The notes: generated from the sequence alone by a model not told the origin. DNA of 64,000 nucleotides from Pseudomonadota bacterium (GCA_023423535.1 JAFAFL010000045.1:34454-98453); one strand, 5' to 3'. Shown: positions 34,762 to 43,944, numbered from the stretch's first letter. Translations and numbers: made by a program.

Positions 34762-35628
34762 ATGACGCGGAACTCGGCCGGGCTGTTCTGGAACGCGACG
34801 GTGGCGATGGGCCTCGGGCTGGCGCTCAGCGCGTGCGGCGGCAGCGAGCTCACCGTGACCTCCGCGAACCTCCAGGGCGCCGACGAGAACGCCGTCACGC
34901 TGACCGGCGAGCTCTCCACTTCGGTCCCGGTGGGCAGCACGTTGCAGGCGACCGCGGACGTGAATCTGCGGACCGGCGCATCCACTGAGTACAAGGTCCT
35001 CCACGTGGTGCCGCGCGGCTCGAAGCTCGTCACCGTCGAGCGCACCGCGCCGCAGAACGGCTTCTACAAGGTGAAGCACAACGGGGTCGTGGGCTGGACG
35101 CACGGTGGCTACTACACGCTCGTCGGCTCGCCCTCGAGCGGTGGCGACCTCAGCGCGCGCGACGCCGCGATTGCGCGGGCGCAGACGGGCGTCGGCTTCT
35201 CCTACTGGTGGGGTCACGGCCGTTGGCTCGCGTCGGGCGCGACGTCGCAGAACAAGGGTTACTGCTCCGGTTCCTGCCCCAACTGCTCGCACTCGGGCTC
35301 GTACGGCGCGGACTGCAGCGGCTACGTGGCGAAGGTGTGGCGCGTGCCGGGCAACAACGTGGACCTCTCCACCGACGCGCACCCGTACAGCACCTACAAC
35401 TTCAACAACGAGACGACGCACTGGAGCCCCATCTCCATCGGCAGCCTGAAGAAGGCGGACGCGATGGTGTACCGGTCGGGCGGCGCGGGTCACATCTTCA
35501 TCTACGAGTCCGGCGACGGCTGGGGCTCGATGTGGGCCTACGAGGCGAAGAACTGCGCGAGCGGGATCGTGAAGAACCTCCGCAGCGCGACCTCCGGCTA
35601 CAAGGCCATCCGCCGCAACGGCTGGTGA
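34762..35628 (+). CDS. Secreted SH3b + NlpC/P60-like hydrolase lipoprotein
   Basis: The 288-residue protein has a lipobox L-S-A-C near residue 20 and an SH3b domain (about 55-115: V-N-L-R-T-G-A-S-T-E-Y, then G-W-T-H-G-G-Y-Y). The C-terminal NlpC/P60-like cysteine hydrolase domain has Cys185 in A-D-C-S-G-Y and His244 in G-G-A-G-H-I-F. Such enzymes cut peptidoglycan peptides. Four cysteines lie just before the catalytic one (C-S-G-S-C-P-N-C). The ATG at 34762 has GGAGG at 34751-34755, which favours it over ATG 34732. The 209-base gap upstream should hold its promoter and that of the divergent gene; I see no firm motif. Confidence 0.8.
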   Translation: MTRNSAGLFWNATVAMGLGLALSACGGSELTVTSANLQGADENAVTLTGELSTSVPVGSTLQATADVNLRTGASTEYKVLHVVPRGSKLVTVERTAPQNGFYKVKHNGVVGWTHGGYYTLVGSPSSGGDLSARDAAIARAQTGVGFSYWWGHGRWLASGATSQNKGYCSGSCPNCSHSGSYGADCSGYVAKVWRVPGNNVDLSTDAHPYSTYNFNNETTHWSPISIGSLKKADAMVYRSGGAGHIFIYESGDGWGSMWAYEAKNCASGIVKNLRSATSGYKAIRRNGW

Positions 35629-35661
35629 GCGGGGCCGGGCCTCGGGTGTTAGAAGCGGCGC

Positions 35662-36417
35662 GTGTCAGCAGATGCGCCGTCGGTGCTCGAGGTCGTGGGG
35701 CTGGGCAAGGTCTATGGCGACGTGCGCGCGGTGGAGGGCGTCTCCTTCCGCGTCGGCGCAGGTGAGATCGTCGGACTCGTCGGACCGAACGGCGCGGGCA
35801 AGACCACCACGCTGCGCTGCGTCTCCGGGATCATCCCGCCCACCCAGGGCGAGGTCCGCATCGGCGGCCACGCGCTGCGCACGCATCCGGTGGAGGCGAA
35901 GCGCGCGCTGGCCTTCCTCCCCGACGAGCCTCGGCTCTTCGAGTACCTCACCGTCCGCGAGCACCTGAACCTCACCGCGCGGCTCTTTGGCGTGGAGGAC
36001 TGGGAGCCTCGCGCGCAGCGGCTCCTGGAGGAGCTGGAGCTTCGGGGCCGCGAGGACGTGCTGCCCGGAGAGCTCTCGCGCGGGATGAAGCAGAAGCTCG
36101 CCATCGCCTGCGGCTTTCTGCACGACCCCCGGCTGATCATCCTCGACGAGCCGCTGACGGGCCTCGACCCTCTGGGCATCCGCAACATGAAGGCGTCGCT
36201 CCGCGCGCGCGCCGAGAGCGGCAGCGGGCTCATCCTCTCCTCGCACCTGCTGCCGCTGGTGGAGGAGATCTGTCACCGCATCCTCGTCATCGCCGGAGGC
36301 CGGCTGCTCGCGCAGGGAACGCTCGACGAGATCCGCGCGCAGCTCGCGGACGGGACGGCCGGCGCCGATTCGCTCTCCCTCGAAGAGCTCTTCATCCGGA
36401 TCACCGGCGCCAGATGA
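35662..36417 (+). CDS. ABC transporter ATP-binding protein
   Basis: The 251-residue ATPase has a Walker A motif G-P-N-G-A-G-K-T-T-T (Lys47), signature L-S-R-G-M-K-Q, Walker B L-I-I-L-D-E-P and the switch H in S-S-H-L-L-P. It resembles the ABC-2 export type (CcmA/YhaQ-like, G-L-D-P-L-G). The start is GTG. The next gene, a membrane protein, overlaps its stop by four bases and is the likely permease partner. The substrate is unknown. Confidence 0.92.
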   Translation: MSADAPSVLEVVGLGKVYGDVRAVEGVSFRVGAGEIVGLVGPNGAGKTTTLRCVSGIIPPTQGEVRIGGHALRTHPVEAKRALAFLPDEPRLFEYLTVREHLNLTARLFGVEDWEPRAQRLLEELELRGREDVLPGELSRGMKQKLAIACGFLHDPRLIILDEPLTGLDPLGIRNMKASLRARAESGSGLILSSHLLPLVEEICHRILVIAGGRLLAQGTLDEIRAQLADGTAGADSLSLEELFIRITGAR

Positions 36418-38126
36418 GGATCCTCTCCGTTCTCGTCTTCCTCACCGCCGCGTCGCTGCGCAACCGGGCACTCGCGCAGCTCCGCCGGCTGAAGCGTCCG
36501 CGCTACGTCGTCGCCACCGCGTTCGCGCTCGTCTACCTCTGGCTCATCTTCGGGCGCAGGCTGGGGATGGAGACGGTGCAGCTCGGGCCCGTCGCGCGCA
36601 GCGTCATTCCGTCCGCGTTCGGGCTGGTGTGGTTCGCGCTGCTGCTCTCGAACTGGATCTTCGGCCGCAAGCGTCCCGCGTTGACGTTCAGTGAAGCGGA
36701 GATCCAGCTCCTCTTTCCGGCACCGCTCTCGCGCCGGGCGCTGCTCCTCTACAAGGTCGCGCGCTCGTTGCTCCTCGTCCTCTTCACCGCGCTCCTGACC
36801 TCGGCGCTCTTCGGCGCGCGGATGACGGGCAGCTTCCTCTTCTTCTTCGCCGGCGCCTGGGCGGGCTTCGGACTTCACGCGCTGCACGAGATGGGCGTGC
36901 AGCTCACCCGTGGCGGGCTCGTGGCGCGAGGACGCCGCGGGATCGCGCTGCTGGCCGGCGGCATCGTCGCTTCGGTGATCGTGCTCGTCGTCGCCGGCTT
37001 CGTCGGGCTGCCGCAGATCCCGGAGCTGCCTCTGCGCCGCGACGAGGCGTTCGCCTTCGTGCAGCGCCTCGTCGAAGGACCGCTCGGGATCGCGCTGGTG
37101 CCCTTGCGCGCGCCGCTGGAGCTGGCCCTCGCGCCGGACCTCGGGCACGCGCTGCGCTGGGCGCCGGTGGTGCTCGTGCTGCTCGCGCTTCACGTGGCCT
37201 GGATCCTCCGCAGCGACACCGCGTTCGAGGAGGCCTCGCTGGAGGAGGCGGAGCGCCGGGCGCGGCTGCGTGAGTCCAGAAGAACCCCGAACTCCGCGCC
37301 CGCCGCCGGTCGTCCCACCCGCTCTTCTGCACTCGCCGCGCGCGGAAGACCGGAGCTGGCGCTGGCGTGGAAGAACCTCCTCGCTGCGCGCAGGTTGTGG
37401 GGTTCGAAGTTGTGGGCGCTGGCGCTGCCGATCGCGGTGATGGTGGTGATGTTCGGCCTGCTGCTCGGCGGAACCTCCGCGCCCGGCGGGGTGCCGATGG
37501 GCATCGCGATCTCTCTGGCGGGCGCGGCGGCGATGGTCTCGGTGATAGGGCCCGGCACGCTGCGCAGCGATCTGCGGGCGGACCACGCGCACATGGATCT
37601 CCTCCGGGCCATGCCGCTCTCCGGCGCTCAGGTGGTGGCGGGCGAGCTCGCGGGTCCCTGGCTCCTCCTCACGATGGTGCAGTGGGGACTGCTCCTCGCC
37701 TCGGGCGTCGCGCTGGGGGCCGCGGTCTTCGTCTCCGTCGAGGCCTGGGAGCCGCTCGCGCTGTTCGTCGGCCTCGGGGCGGTGCTGGTGCTGCCCTGCG
37801 TGACGCTGATCCAGCTGCTCGTGCAGAACGCGGTGGTGCTGCTGCTCCCCGGCTGGGCGGACACCGGCGCAGAGCGCTCGCGCGGCCTCGAGGCAATGGG
37901 CCAGCGCATGCTCCTCTTCATCGGCGGGCTCTTCGTGCTGGTGGCGGTCTTCCTGCCCGCCGCGGCCATTGCCGGCGTGGTGGGCGCGCTCGGGTGGTGG
38001 GTCGCAGGTCCCGTGGCGATCCCGCTCGCGGCGGCGGTCGGTGCGGCGGTGCTCCTCGGCGAGGCGGCGCTGGCGATCCTCTTCCTCGGCCGCGCGTTCG
38101 AGCGCTACGACCTGACGTCGGCCTGA
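36414..38126 (+). CDS. ABC-type exporter membrane protein
   Basis: The 570-residue protein has several predicted membrane helices. They cluster in the N-terminal half (about 30-50, 120-145, 180-205, 260-275) and again in the C-terminal half (about 340-360, 365-385, 415-445, 490-510, 520-560). A charged cytoplasmic loop lies in between (about 275-320). It overlaps the ATPase gene by four bases and is therefore the likely permease. Its 3' end overlaps the convergent sterol-desaturase gene by 22 bases. The substrate is unknown. Confidence 0.8.
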   Translation: MRILSVLVFLTAASLRNRALAQLRRLKRPRYVVATAFALVYLWLIFGRRLGMETVQLGPVARSVIPSAFGLVWFALLLSNWIFGRKRPALTFSEAEIQLLFPAPLSRRALLLYKVARSLLLVLFTALLTSALFGARMTGSFLFFFAGAWAGFGLHALHEMGVQLTRGGLVARGRRGIALLAGGIVASVIVLVVAGFVGLPQIPELPLRRDEAFAFVQRLVEGPLGIALVPLRAPLELALAPDLGHALRWAPVVLVLLALHVAWILRSDTAFEEASLEEAERRARLRESRRTPNSAPAAGRPTRSSALAARGRPELALAWKNLLAARRLWGSKLWALALPIAVMVVMFGLLLGGTSAPGGVPMGIAISLAGAAAMVSVIGPGTLRSDLRADHAHMDLLRAMPLSGAQVVAGELAGPWLLLTMVQWGLLLASGVALGAAVFVSVEAWEPLALFVGLGAVLVLPCVTLIQLLVQNAVVLLLPGWADTGAERSRGLEAMGQRMLLFIGGLFVLVAVFLPAAAIAGVVGALGWWVAGPVAIPLAAAVGAAVLLGEAALAILFLGRAFERYDLTSA

Positions 38127-38932
38127 GGCCGGGCACAAGTCTGAGCGTGTGCCGGCGTCATCGCCGCCCGAGCCCCGAGCGTGGTCAGGCCGTCGCCCAT
38201 CGCCGCGCGCCGCTGCACCTCGGGATAGTCCTCCCACGCGGTGCCGAACGCGCGGTCGAGCACCACCGTGAAGAGCCCGTAGTGCCCGGTGTAGCGGGCG
38301 TGGTGCATGGCGTGGAAGCTCACCGAGTAGAGGACCCGCCCCAGCGCGCTCCGTCCGAACGAAGCGGGAAAGAGCTCCACGTTGAGGTGGCCGACGACGT
38401 TGAGGAGGTAGTTGAAAAGGAAGTAGCCGACGATGACCTTCAGCGAGAGCGGCCACACCGCGCCGACGCCGAAGACGAAGAGCAGCGCGCCGGACTGGAG
38501 GATCGCGCGTTCGGCGATGCCGAAGGAGAGCGAGGTCAGCGGGTGGGTGACCTTCGCCACGTGGTGCTGCGCGTGGAGGAAGTAGAGCGGCTTGAGGTGC
38601 AGCGCGCGGTGGGTGACGTAGAACCAGATCTCGAACCAGACGAAGAGCAGGGCGAACTGGAGGAGCGATTCGACCACGCCCGGTTCGCCGAGCGGCACGG
38701 CGCCGGTCGCGCGGAGCAGGCCGACGAGGACCCCGTCGAACACGATGGTGATGAGCCCCGCCCGGAGCTCGCTGCGCATCTGGCCGTCGGCGAAGGTCCG
38801 GCGGTACACGCGGCGCGCCTGGGCGAAGCGGCTCCTGGCGACGAAGAGCATTGCCGGACCCACCACCACGACCGCGCGGAGCAGGAAGTAGGCGATGAAC
38901 GTGAGGATGACGAGCGGGGCCGCGGGGCTCAT
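38105..38932 (-). CDS. Sterol desaturase/fatty acid hydroxylase family protein
   Basis: The 275-residue membrane protein has the three His boxes of the di-iron fatty-acid-hydroxylase superfamily: H-R-A-L-H, H-A-Q-H-H and H-A-M-H-H with a further H in T-G-H-Y-G. About four hydrophobic segments surround them. Members hydroxylate or desaturate sterols, lipids or sphingoid bases. Myxobacteria make unusual lipids and sterols, but the substrate here is open. It runs opposite to the ABC transporter and overlaps its end. Confidence 0.88.
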   Translation of the reverse strand: MSPAAPLVILTFIAYFLLRAVVVVGPAMLFVARSRFAQARRVYRRTFADGQMRSELRAGLITIVFDGVLVGLLRATGAVPLGEPGVVESLLQFALLFVWFEIWFYVTHRALHLKPLYFLHAQHHVAKVTHPLTSLSFGIAERAILQSGALLFVFGVGAVWPLSLKVIVGYFLFNYLLNVVGHLNVELFPASFGRSALGRVLYSVSFHAMHHARYTGHYGLFTVVLDRAFGTAWEDYPEVQRRAAMGDGLTTLGARAAMTPAHAQTCARPQADVRS

Positions 38933-39039
38933 GTCGTCCGAAGTATCGATGAAATGGCGCTCGGAAATAACCCGGCGCGTCCCTTGTCCCTCAGCTGAGC
39001 ACGCTGCGCGAGGGGCGCAGCCGCGGAGGGCAGACGATC

Positions 39040-39888
39040 ATGGATGCGTCGCAGCTGGGGCAGGTGGCGGAGGGCGAGGAGCGCCGGAGTGGGCGGAGGT
39101 GGATGGCGGTGGGAGTCGCCGCGCTGGCGGTGGGGGCGGGCGCCGCGACCCTGCTCTTCCTCCCGCGCGATGCGGATGTCCGGGTCGAACCCCAGCTCCA
39201 GGCTGAGCGGACCGCGCCGCCGGCCGTGGACGAAGGGGCCGGAGCAGACGATCGGCAGTCCGGGACTTCCGCGGCGGCCCGTGCGCGGGCTCCCGCGTTG
39301 GGGAACAGCGACGGCTTCATGAGGGACGCGCTCACGTCGCTGACCGAAGGCGCTGCGGCGGCGCGCGCGTGGGTCTCGGGAGGCGACACCGCGCGGCGGG
39401 CGGCGGCGGTGCTGATGGGGCTCGTGGAGGGCGAGGTCCCGCGGTCGCTGCTCTCCGCGTTTGCGCCCGCAGGCGACTTCGAGGTCGAGGACCGGGACGG
39501 TGGCCTGCGCGTGAAGCCCTCCAGCTACGCGCGCTACGACGGGATCGCGGCCTGGGTGGGCGGCCTCGATGCGGAGCGGCTCGGCGAGGTGTACCGGACC
39601 GTGGAGCCCGTGCTCGAGCAGGCCTGGCGAGAGGTTGCTCCTCCGCGTCTCACCCTGCGCGACGCGGCCGGCAAGGCGACCGCGCACCTGCTCTCGGCGC
39701 CGCTTCCACCCGAGGACGTGGAGCTGGTGGAGAAGGGCGCGGTCTACGCGTTCGCCGACCCGTCGCTGGAGTCGCTCTCGCCGGCGCAGAAGCAGCTCTT
39801 GCGGATGGGCCCCCAGAACGCGCGGATCGTCCAGGCGAAGCTGCGCGAGGTGCGCGCCGCGCTCGGGCTTCCGGTCGGGCTGCGTTAG
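39040..39888 (+). CDS. DUF3014 family protein
   Basis: The 282-residue protein has one N-terminal membrane helix (about residues 21-41) and a Pro/Ala-rich linker. A C-terminal DUF3014 domain follows, seen in F-E-V-E-D-R-D-G-G-L-R-V-K-P-S-S-Y-A-R-Y-D and the final A-K-L-R-E-V-R-A-A-L-G-L-P. DUF3014 proteins are widespread in Proteobacteria and have no established function. It precedes the selenoprotein gene by 128 bases. Confidence 0.82.
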   Translation: MDASQLGQVAEGEERRSGRRWMAVGVAALAVGAGAATLLFLPRDADVRVEPQLQAERTAPPAVDEGAGADDRQSGTSAAARARAPALGNSDGFMRDALTSLTEGAAAARAWVSGGDTARRAAAVLMGLVEGEVPRSLLSAFAPAGDFEVEDRDGGLRVKPSSYARYDGIAAWVGGLDAERLGEVYRTVEPVLEQAWREVAPPRLTLRDAAGKATAHLLSAPLPPEDVELVEKGAVYAFADPSLESLSPAQKQLLRMGPQNARIVQAKLREVRAALGLPVGLR

Positions 39889-40016
39889 GCCTCACCGCCG
39901 CGGCGTGGGGCGGCTGACCTGTGGGACCTCCGCGCTCTGGAGGCGGACGGCGCCGGGCGGGGATCCCCGCGAAGTTGTGTGGCGCGCGGGAGGAACACGG
40001 CGCTATGTAGAGGTCC

Positions 40017-40490
40017 ATGGGCCTGTTCTCAGGAAACGTCCCGAAGGTCGGAGACACCGCGCCGGACTTCACGGTCACGGACACCGAGGGCCGGTCCTGG
40101 ACGCTGTCGGAGATGGTGAAGAAGGGCCCGGCGGTGCTGGCCTTCTTCCCCAAGGCCTTCACACCCGGTTGAACGCACGAGCTCTCGGCGTACCGGGATC
40201 GGTATGCGGACATCGAGCAGGCCGAAGGACAGGTCCTCGCGATCTCCACGGACAGCCGTGAGACGCAGGCGAAGTTCAAGGCGTCGTTGAAGGCGCCGTT
40301 CGCCTTCATCGCGGACGAGGACGCGTCCCTGACGAAGGCCTACGGCGTGAAGACCCCGCTGGTGGACTTCGCGCTGCGCTACACGTTCCTCGTGGGCCCG
40401 GACCGCAAGATCCTCAAGGTGGACAGCGGCAAGGACGCGGTCGATCCCACCACGACGATCGTCGCCTGCAGCATCCCGGCCCGGAAGTAG
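40017..40490 (+). CDS. Selenocysteine-containing peroxiredoxin (in-frame TGA)
   Basis: The frame reads through an in-frame TGA at 40170-40172 (residue 52) to give a 157-residue AhpC/TSA (BCP/Prx) type peroxiredoxin. TGA falls exactly at the peroxidatic position: F-P-K-A-F-T-P-G-U-T-H-E-L. The downstream part is intact (Y-R-D-R-Y-A... V-L-A-I-S-T-D-S... F-I-A-D-E-D... Y-G-V-K... R-Y-T-F-L-V-G-P-D). The only cysteine is Cys151 near the C-terminus, which may resolve the selenenyl intermediate. Selenocysteine peroxiredoxins (PrxU type) are known in other bacteria. A hairpin at SECIS spacing follows. If not selenocysteine, it would be a pseudogene with a single nonsense codon. Confidence 0.88.
40170..40207 (+). 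promoter_or_regulatory. Putative bacterial SECIS element
   Basis: Downstream of the TGA, GCGTACCG (40188-40195) pairs with CGGTATGC (40200-40207) to give an 8-bp stem, including one G-U pair, with a 4-base GGAT loop. The loop starts 23 bases after the TGA and opens with G-G. This agrees with the published bacterial SECIS pattern: an apical loop 16-37 bases from the codon, with a G in the first two loop positions. The stem-loop is inside the coding sequence, as expected for SelB recognition. Confidence 0.75.
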
Positions 40491-40535
40491 CGGAGCCGGG
40501 CCGGAACGCCGCCACGCACCACCGAAGAACTCCGA

Positions 40536-41252
40536 TCAGCCCCGCTTCGGCGCCAGGGCCGCGGCCACGCGCTCCTTGAACTGGGGCGACGTCCACGCCG
40601 GCATCACCGACCGGAAATATACTTCATCTTCCGGCCGCAGCAGCGACTCGCCGTTGAGCGCGCGCTTGGTGGCGGCGTACGCGTCGGCCGGATGTGCGGC
40701 GAGCTTCTCCAGGCGCCCGCGCGCGTAGCCGAGCAGCTCCCGGTCGGTCAGATCGTCGAGGTACCCGAGCAGCCCCGCCGCATCCGGCCGCAGCAGCTGC
40801 GCGCCGAGCAGCGCCTCGTGGATGCGCTCCTTCGGCAGGCGCTCGCGGAGCATGCGCAGGATGCCCGGCGGAAACTGCAGCCCGAGCGCGACCTCGTTGA
40901 GGCCGATCCGGATGTCCATGTCCGCACGCGCGACCCGCAGATCGCAGCAGAGCGCGAGAATGCAGCCGCCCGCGATCGCGTGTCCGTTCACCGCCGCCAC
41001 CGTCGGCCCGCTGTACGTGTAGAGCGCCGACACCAGCCGCTCCAGCTTGCGCAGGAACGCCTCCATCCCCGCCGCATCCAGCGTCTGGATCTTCTTGAGG
41101 TTCAGCCCCGCGCTGAAGGCGTCCCCCTTGCCCGTCAGCAGCACCGGTGCGCCGGCCGCCGCCTCCAGCTCGCCGAGGAGGAAGTCCATCATCTTCGTGC
41201 CGAGCGCGTTCTTGCCCGGCCCATCCATCACGACCTCGCGGATCTCTGCCAT
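40536..41252 (-). CDS. Enoyl-CoA hydratase/isomerase family protein
   Basis: The 238-residue crotonase-fold protein has the oxyanion-hole loops (G-D-A-F-S-A-G-L-N and V-N-G-H-A-I-A-G-G-C). The usual catalytic glutamates of enoyl-CoA hydratase are not evident: the position after the second loop reads L-A-L-C-C-D-L-R. The reaction may therefore be an isomerase, hydrolase or other crotonase chemistry. The ATG at 41252 gives M-A-E-I-R-E-V; a GTG at 41261 is possible. A copy of the AT-rich palindrome falls inside this gene. Confidence 0.8.
   Translation of the reverse strand: MAEIREVVMDGPGKNALGTKMMDFLLGELEAAAGAPVLLTGKGDAFSAGLNLKKIQTLDAAGMEAFLRKLERLVSALYTYSGPTVAAVNGHAIAGGCILALCCDLRVARADMDIRIGLNEVALGLQFPPGILRMLRERLPKERIHEALLGAQLLRPDAAGLLGYLDDLTDRELLGYARGRLEKLAAHPADAYAATKRALNGESLLRPEDEVYFRSVMPAWTSPQFKERVAAALAPKRG
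40611..40634 (+). repeat. Dispersed AT-rich palindrome, copy A
   Basis: CCGGAA-ATATAC-TTC, followed after three bases by TTCCGG, lies inside the crotonase gene. The 13-mer GGAAATATACTTC is shared exactly with the copy at 53787-53804 and nearly so with the array at 61614-61896. Here the element faces opposite to the gene and is read as E-D-E-V-Y-F-R. Confidence 0.6.
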
Positions 41253-41330
41253 GCGGGGCACGGTACATCGCCGGCAGCGGGCGTCCGCTGGCTTGTTGCA
41301 GGACTGTCTGCCCTCCCGTAAGGAAGCCGC

Positions 41331-43940
41331 ATGTCGTCACTGCCCGAGCGCTACGAGCCGCAGCGAATCGAACCCGCATGGCAGGCGCGCTGGAACGAGC
41401 TCGGGGTCTTCCGGGCCGGCACGCGCCCGAACGCGCCGAAGAAGTACATCCTCGAGATGCTCCCGTACCCCAGCGGCAAGATGCACATGGGGCACGTGCG
41501 CAACTACCTGCTGGGGGACGTGTACACGCGCTACTTCCTCATGAAGGGCTTCGACGTCCTCCACCCCATGGGTTGGGACGCCTTCGGCCTGCCGGCGGAG
41601 AACGCGGCGATCAAGGAGAAGGTGCACCCCGCGGTGCGCACGCGCGAGAACATCGAGTCCTTCAAGCGCGAGATCATCAGCCTCGGCTACTCGTACGACT
41701 GGTCGCGCGAGGTGAACACCTCGGACCCGTCCTACTACCGCTGGAACCAGTGGTTCTTCCTCCGGATGCTGGAGAAGGGGCTCGTCTATCGCCGCTTCAG
41801 CAAGGTGAACTGGTGCACCGGCTGCCTCACCGTCATCGCCAACGAGCAGGTGAAGGACGGCGTCTGCGAGCGCTGCGATTCGAAGGTCATCGACAGGGAG
41901 ATGCCGGAGTGGGCGTTCCGGATCACGAAGTACTCCGATGACCTGCTCAACGGGCTCGACGGGCTGACCCAGTGGCCGGACCGCGTCACGTCGATGCAGC
42001 GCAACTGGATCGGCAAGTCGGAGGGCGCGGAGGCGTCGTTCACGCTGGAAGACGTGCTGAGCGATAAATGCGCGCACTGCGGCGACGTGGAGGGTGAACA
42101 CGTCGCGACCAAATGTCTCTTTGCTCCGGCGAGCTTCAAGCCGCGACCTGAAGACATCCGCGTCTTCACCACCCGCGTGGACACGATCTTCGGCTGCACC
42201 TACGTGGTGCTCGCGCCGGATCACCCGCTGGTCTCGCGCATCACGAAGCCGGAGCAGCGCGCGGAGGTCGAGGCCTTCGCGAAGCGGATGGCGGCCACCG
42301 ACAAGGAGACCCGCACCGCCGAGGGAGGGGAGAAGGAGGGCGTCTTCACCGGCGCCCACGCGAAGAACCCGTTCACCGGCGAGAGCGTCCCGGTGTGGGT
42401 GGCGAACTTCGTGCTCGCGGACTACGGCACCGGCGCGGTGATGAGCGTGCCCGCGCACGACGAGCGGGACTTCGCCTTTGCGCGCAAGTACGGCCTGCCG
42501 GTGAAGGTCGTCATCCAGCCCTCGCCCGAGAGCGGCGCGGCGCGCATCGAGAGCGCGGCCTCGCTGGAGAACGCGTACACCGAAGACGGCGTGCTGCAGG
42601 ACTCGGGCGAGTTCACCGGCCTTCATTCCGCCGAGGCGCGGAAGAAGATGTCGCAGTGGCTCGAGGCGCAGGGCAAGGGCCAGCCGAAGGTGACCTGGCG
42701 CCAGCGCGACTGGGGCTTCTCCCGTCAGCGCTACTGGGGCACGCCCATCCCCATCGTCTACTGCGAGAAGTGCGATCCGGAGCACAACGGCATCCCGGTC
42801 CCGGACGACCAGCTGCCGGTGCGCCTGCCGGACATCGACACCGAGAAGGTGCTCACCGGCAAGGGCGAGCCCCCGCTGGCGAAGGTGCCCTCCTTCGTGG
42901 AGACGACCTGCCCGAAGTGCGGCGGCCCCGCGCGGCGCGAGACGGAGACGATGGACACCTTCGTCGACTCCTGCTGGTACTTCGCGCGCTACCTCTCGCC
43001 GAACTACGACAAGGCCCCGTTCGATCCCGCGGAGGCGAAGCGCTGGCTCCCGGTGGACGTGTACGTGGGCGGCCCCGAGCACGCGGTGATGCACCTGCTC
43101 TACTTCCGCTTCTGGACGCGGGTGATGAAGGAGCTGGGGCTCTCTCCGGTGGACGAGCCGGTCACGCGGCTGGTGACCCAGGGCATCGTCAACGGGCCGG
43201 ACGGCCGCAAGATGTCGAAGCGCTGGGGCAACAGCGTGGCGCCCGCGGCGATCGTGCAGAAGTACGGCGCGGACACGGCGCGGACCTACGTGCTCTTCGC
43301 CGGACCGCCGGAGCGTGACTTCGACTGGTCGGACGATCAGGTGGAGGGCGCCTTCCGCTTCCTCAAGCGGGCCTGGACGCTGGCGGTGAACCACCACGGC
43401 AACGGCGTCCCCGGCGCGACCCACGACGGCCCCTTCGAGGGCAAGGCGCTGGAGATACGCCGCGCGGCGCACAAGTGCCTCAAGCGGGTGAGCGAGGCCA
43501 TCGACAGGCTCTCGTTCAACACCGCCATCGCCGGGATCATGGAGTACCTCAACGCGCTCTACGCGGCGGAGAAGGCAGAGACGCCCGCGGAGAAGGCGGC
43601 GATGAACGAGGCGATCCGCGTGCTCACCGTGGTGCTCACGCCCTTCGCGCCGCACCTCGCGGACGAGGTCGCGCAGGCCTACGGCAACCCCACGCCGGTG
43701 GTGTCGCAGCAGTGGCCGGACTTCGATCCCGCGCTGACGGTGGACGACGTCGTCACCTACGCGGTGCAGGTGAACGGGAAGCTGCGCGCCGAGGTGAAGG
43801 TCCCCGCGGACGCAGGCGAGGCGGCGGTGCGCGCGGCGGCGGAGGCGGACGAGAAGGTCGCCGGACATCTCGCGGGCAAGCAGCTGAAGAAGGTCGTCTT
43901 CGTGCCGAAGCGGCTGCTCAACTTTGTGGTGGCCGGCTAG
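41331..43940 (+). CDS. leuS: Leucyl-tRNA synthetase
   Basis: LeuS charges tRNA-Leu. The 869-residue protein has the class I HIGH motif as H-M-G-H near residue 50, an editing (CP1) domain in the middle, and the KMSKS loop as K-M-S-K-R at about 627-631. Several C-x2-C pairs (C-T-G-C, C-E-R-C, C-A-H-C, C-E-K-C, C-P-K-C) suggest bound zinc in the connective regions. The ATG at 41331 follows AAGGAAG. The downstream genes reach lptE and rpsT, a linkage common in Proteobacteria. Confidence 0.97.
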   Translation: MSSLPERYEPQRIEPAWQARWNELGVFRAGTRPNAPKKYILEMLPYPSGKMHMGHVRNYLLGDVYTRYFLMKGFDVLHPMGWDAFGLPAENAAIKEKVHPAVRTRENIESFKREIISLGYSYDWSREVNTSDPSYYRWNQWFFLRMLEKGLVYRRFSKVNWCTGCLTVIANEQVKDGVCERCDSKVIDREMPEWAFRITKYSDDLLNGLDGLTQWPDRVTSMQRNWIGKSEGAEASFTLEDVLSDKCAHCGDVEGEHVATKCLFAPASFKPRPEDIRVFTTRVDTIFGCTYVVLAPDHPLVSRITKPEQRAEVEAFAKRMAATDKETRTAEGGEKEGVFTGAHAKNPFTGESVPVWVANFVLADYGTGAVMSVPAHDERDFAFARKYGLPVKVVIQPSPESGAARIESAASLENAYTEDGVLQDSGEFTGLHSAEARKKMSQWLEAQGKGQPKVTWRQRDWGFSRQRYWGTPIPIVYCEKCDPEHNGIPVPDDQLPVRLPDIDTEKVLTGKGEPPLAKVPSFVETTCPKCGGPARRETETMDTFVDSCWYFARYLSPNYDKAPFDPAEAKRWLPVDVYVGGPEHAVMHLLYFRFWTRVMKELGLSPVDEPVTRLVTQGIVNGPDGRKMSKRWGNSVAPAAIVQKYGADTARTYVLFAGPPERDFDWSDDQVEGAFRFLKRAWTLAVNHHGNGVPGATHDGPFEGKALEIRRAAHKCLKRVSEAIDRLSFNTAIAGIMEYLNALYAAEKAETPAEKAAMNEAIRVLTVVLTPFAPHLADEVAQAYGNPTPVVSQQWPDFDPALTVDDVVTYAVQVNGKLRAEVKVPADAGEAAVRAAAEADEKVAGHLAGKQLKKVVFVPKRLLNFVVAG

Positions 43941-43944
43941 CCCG

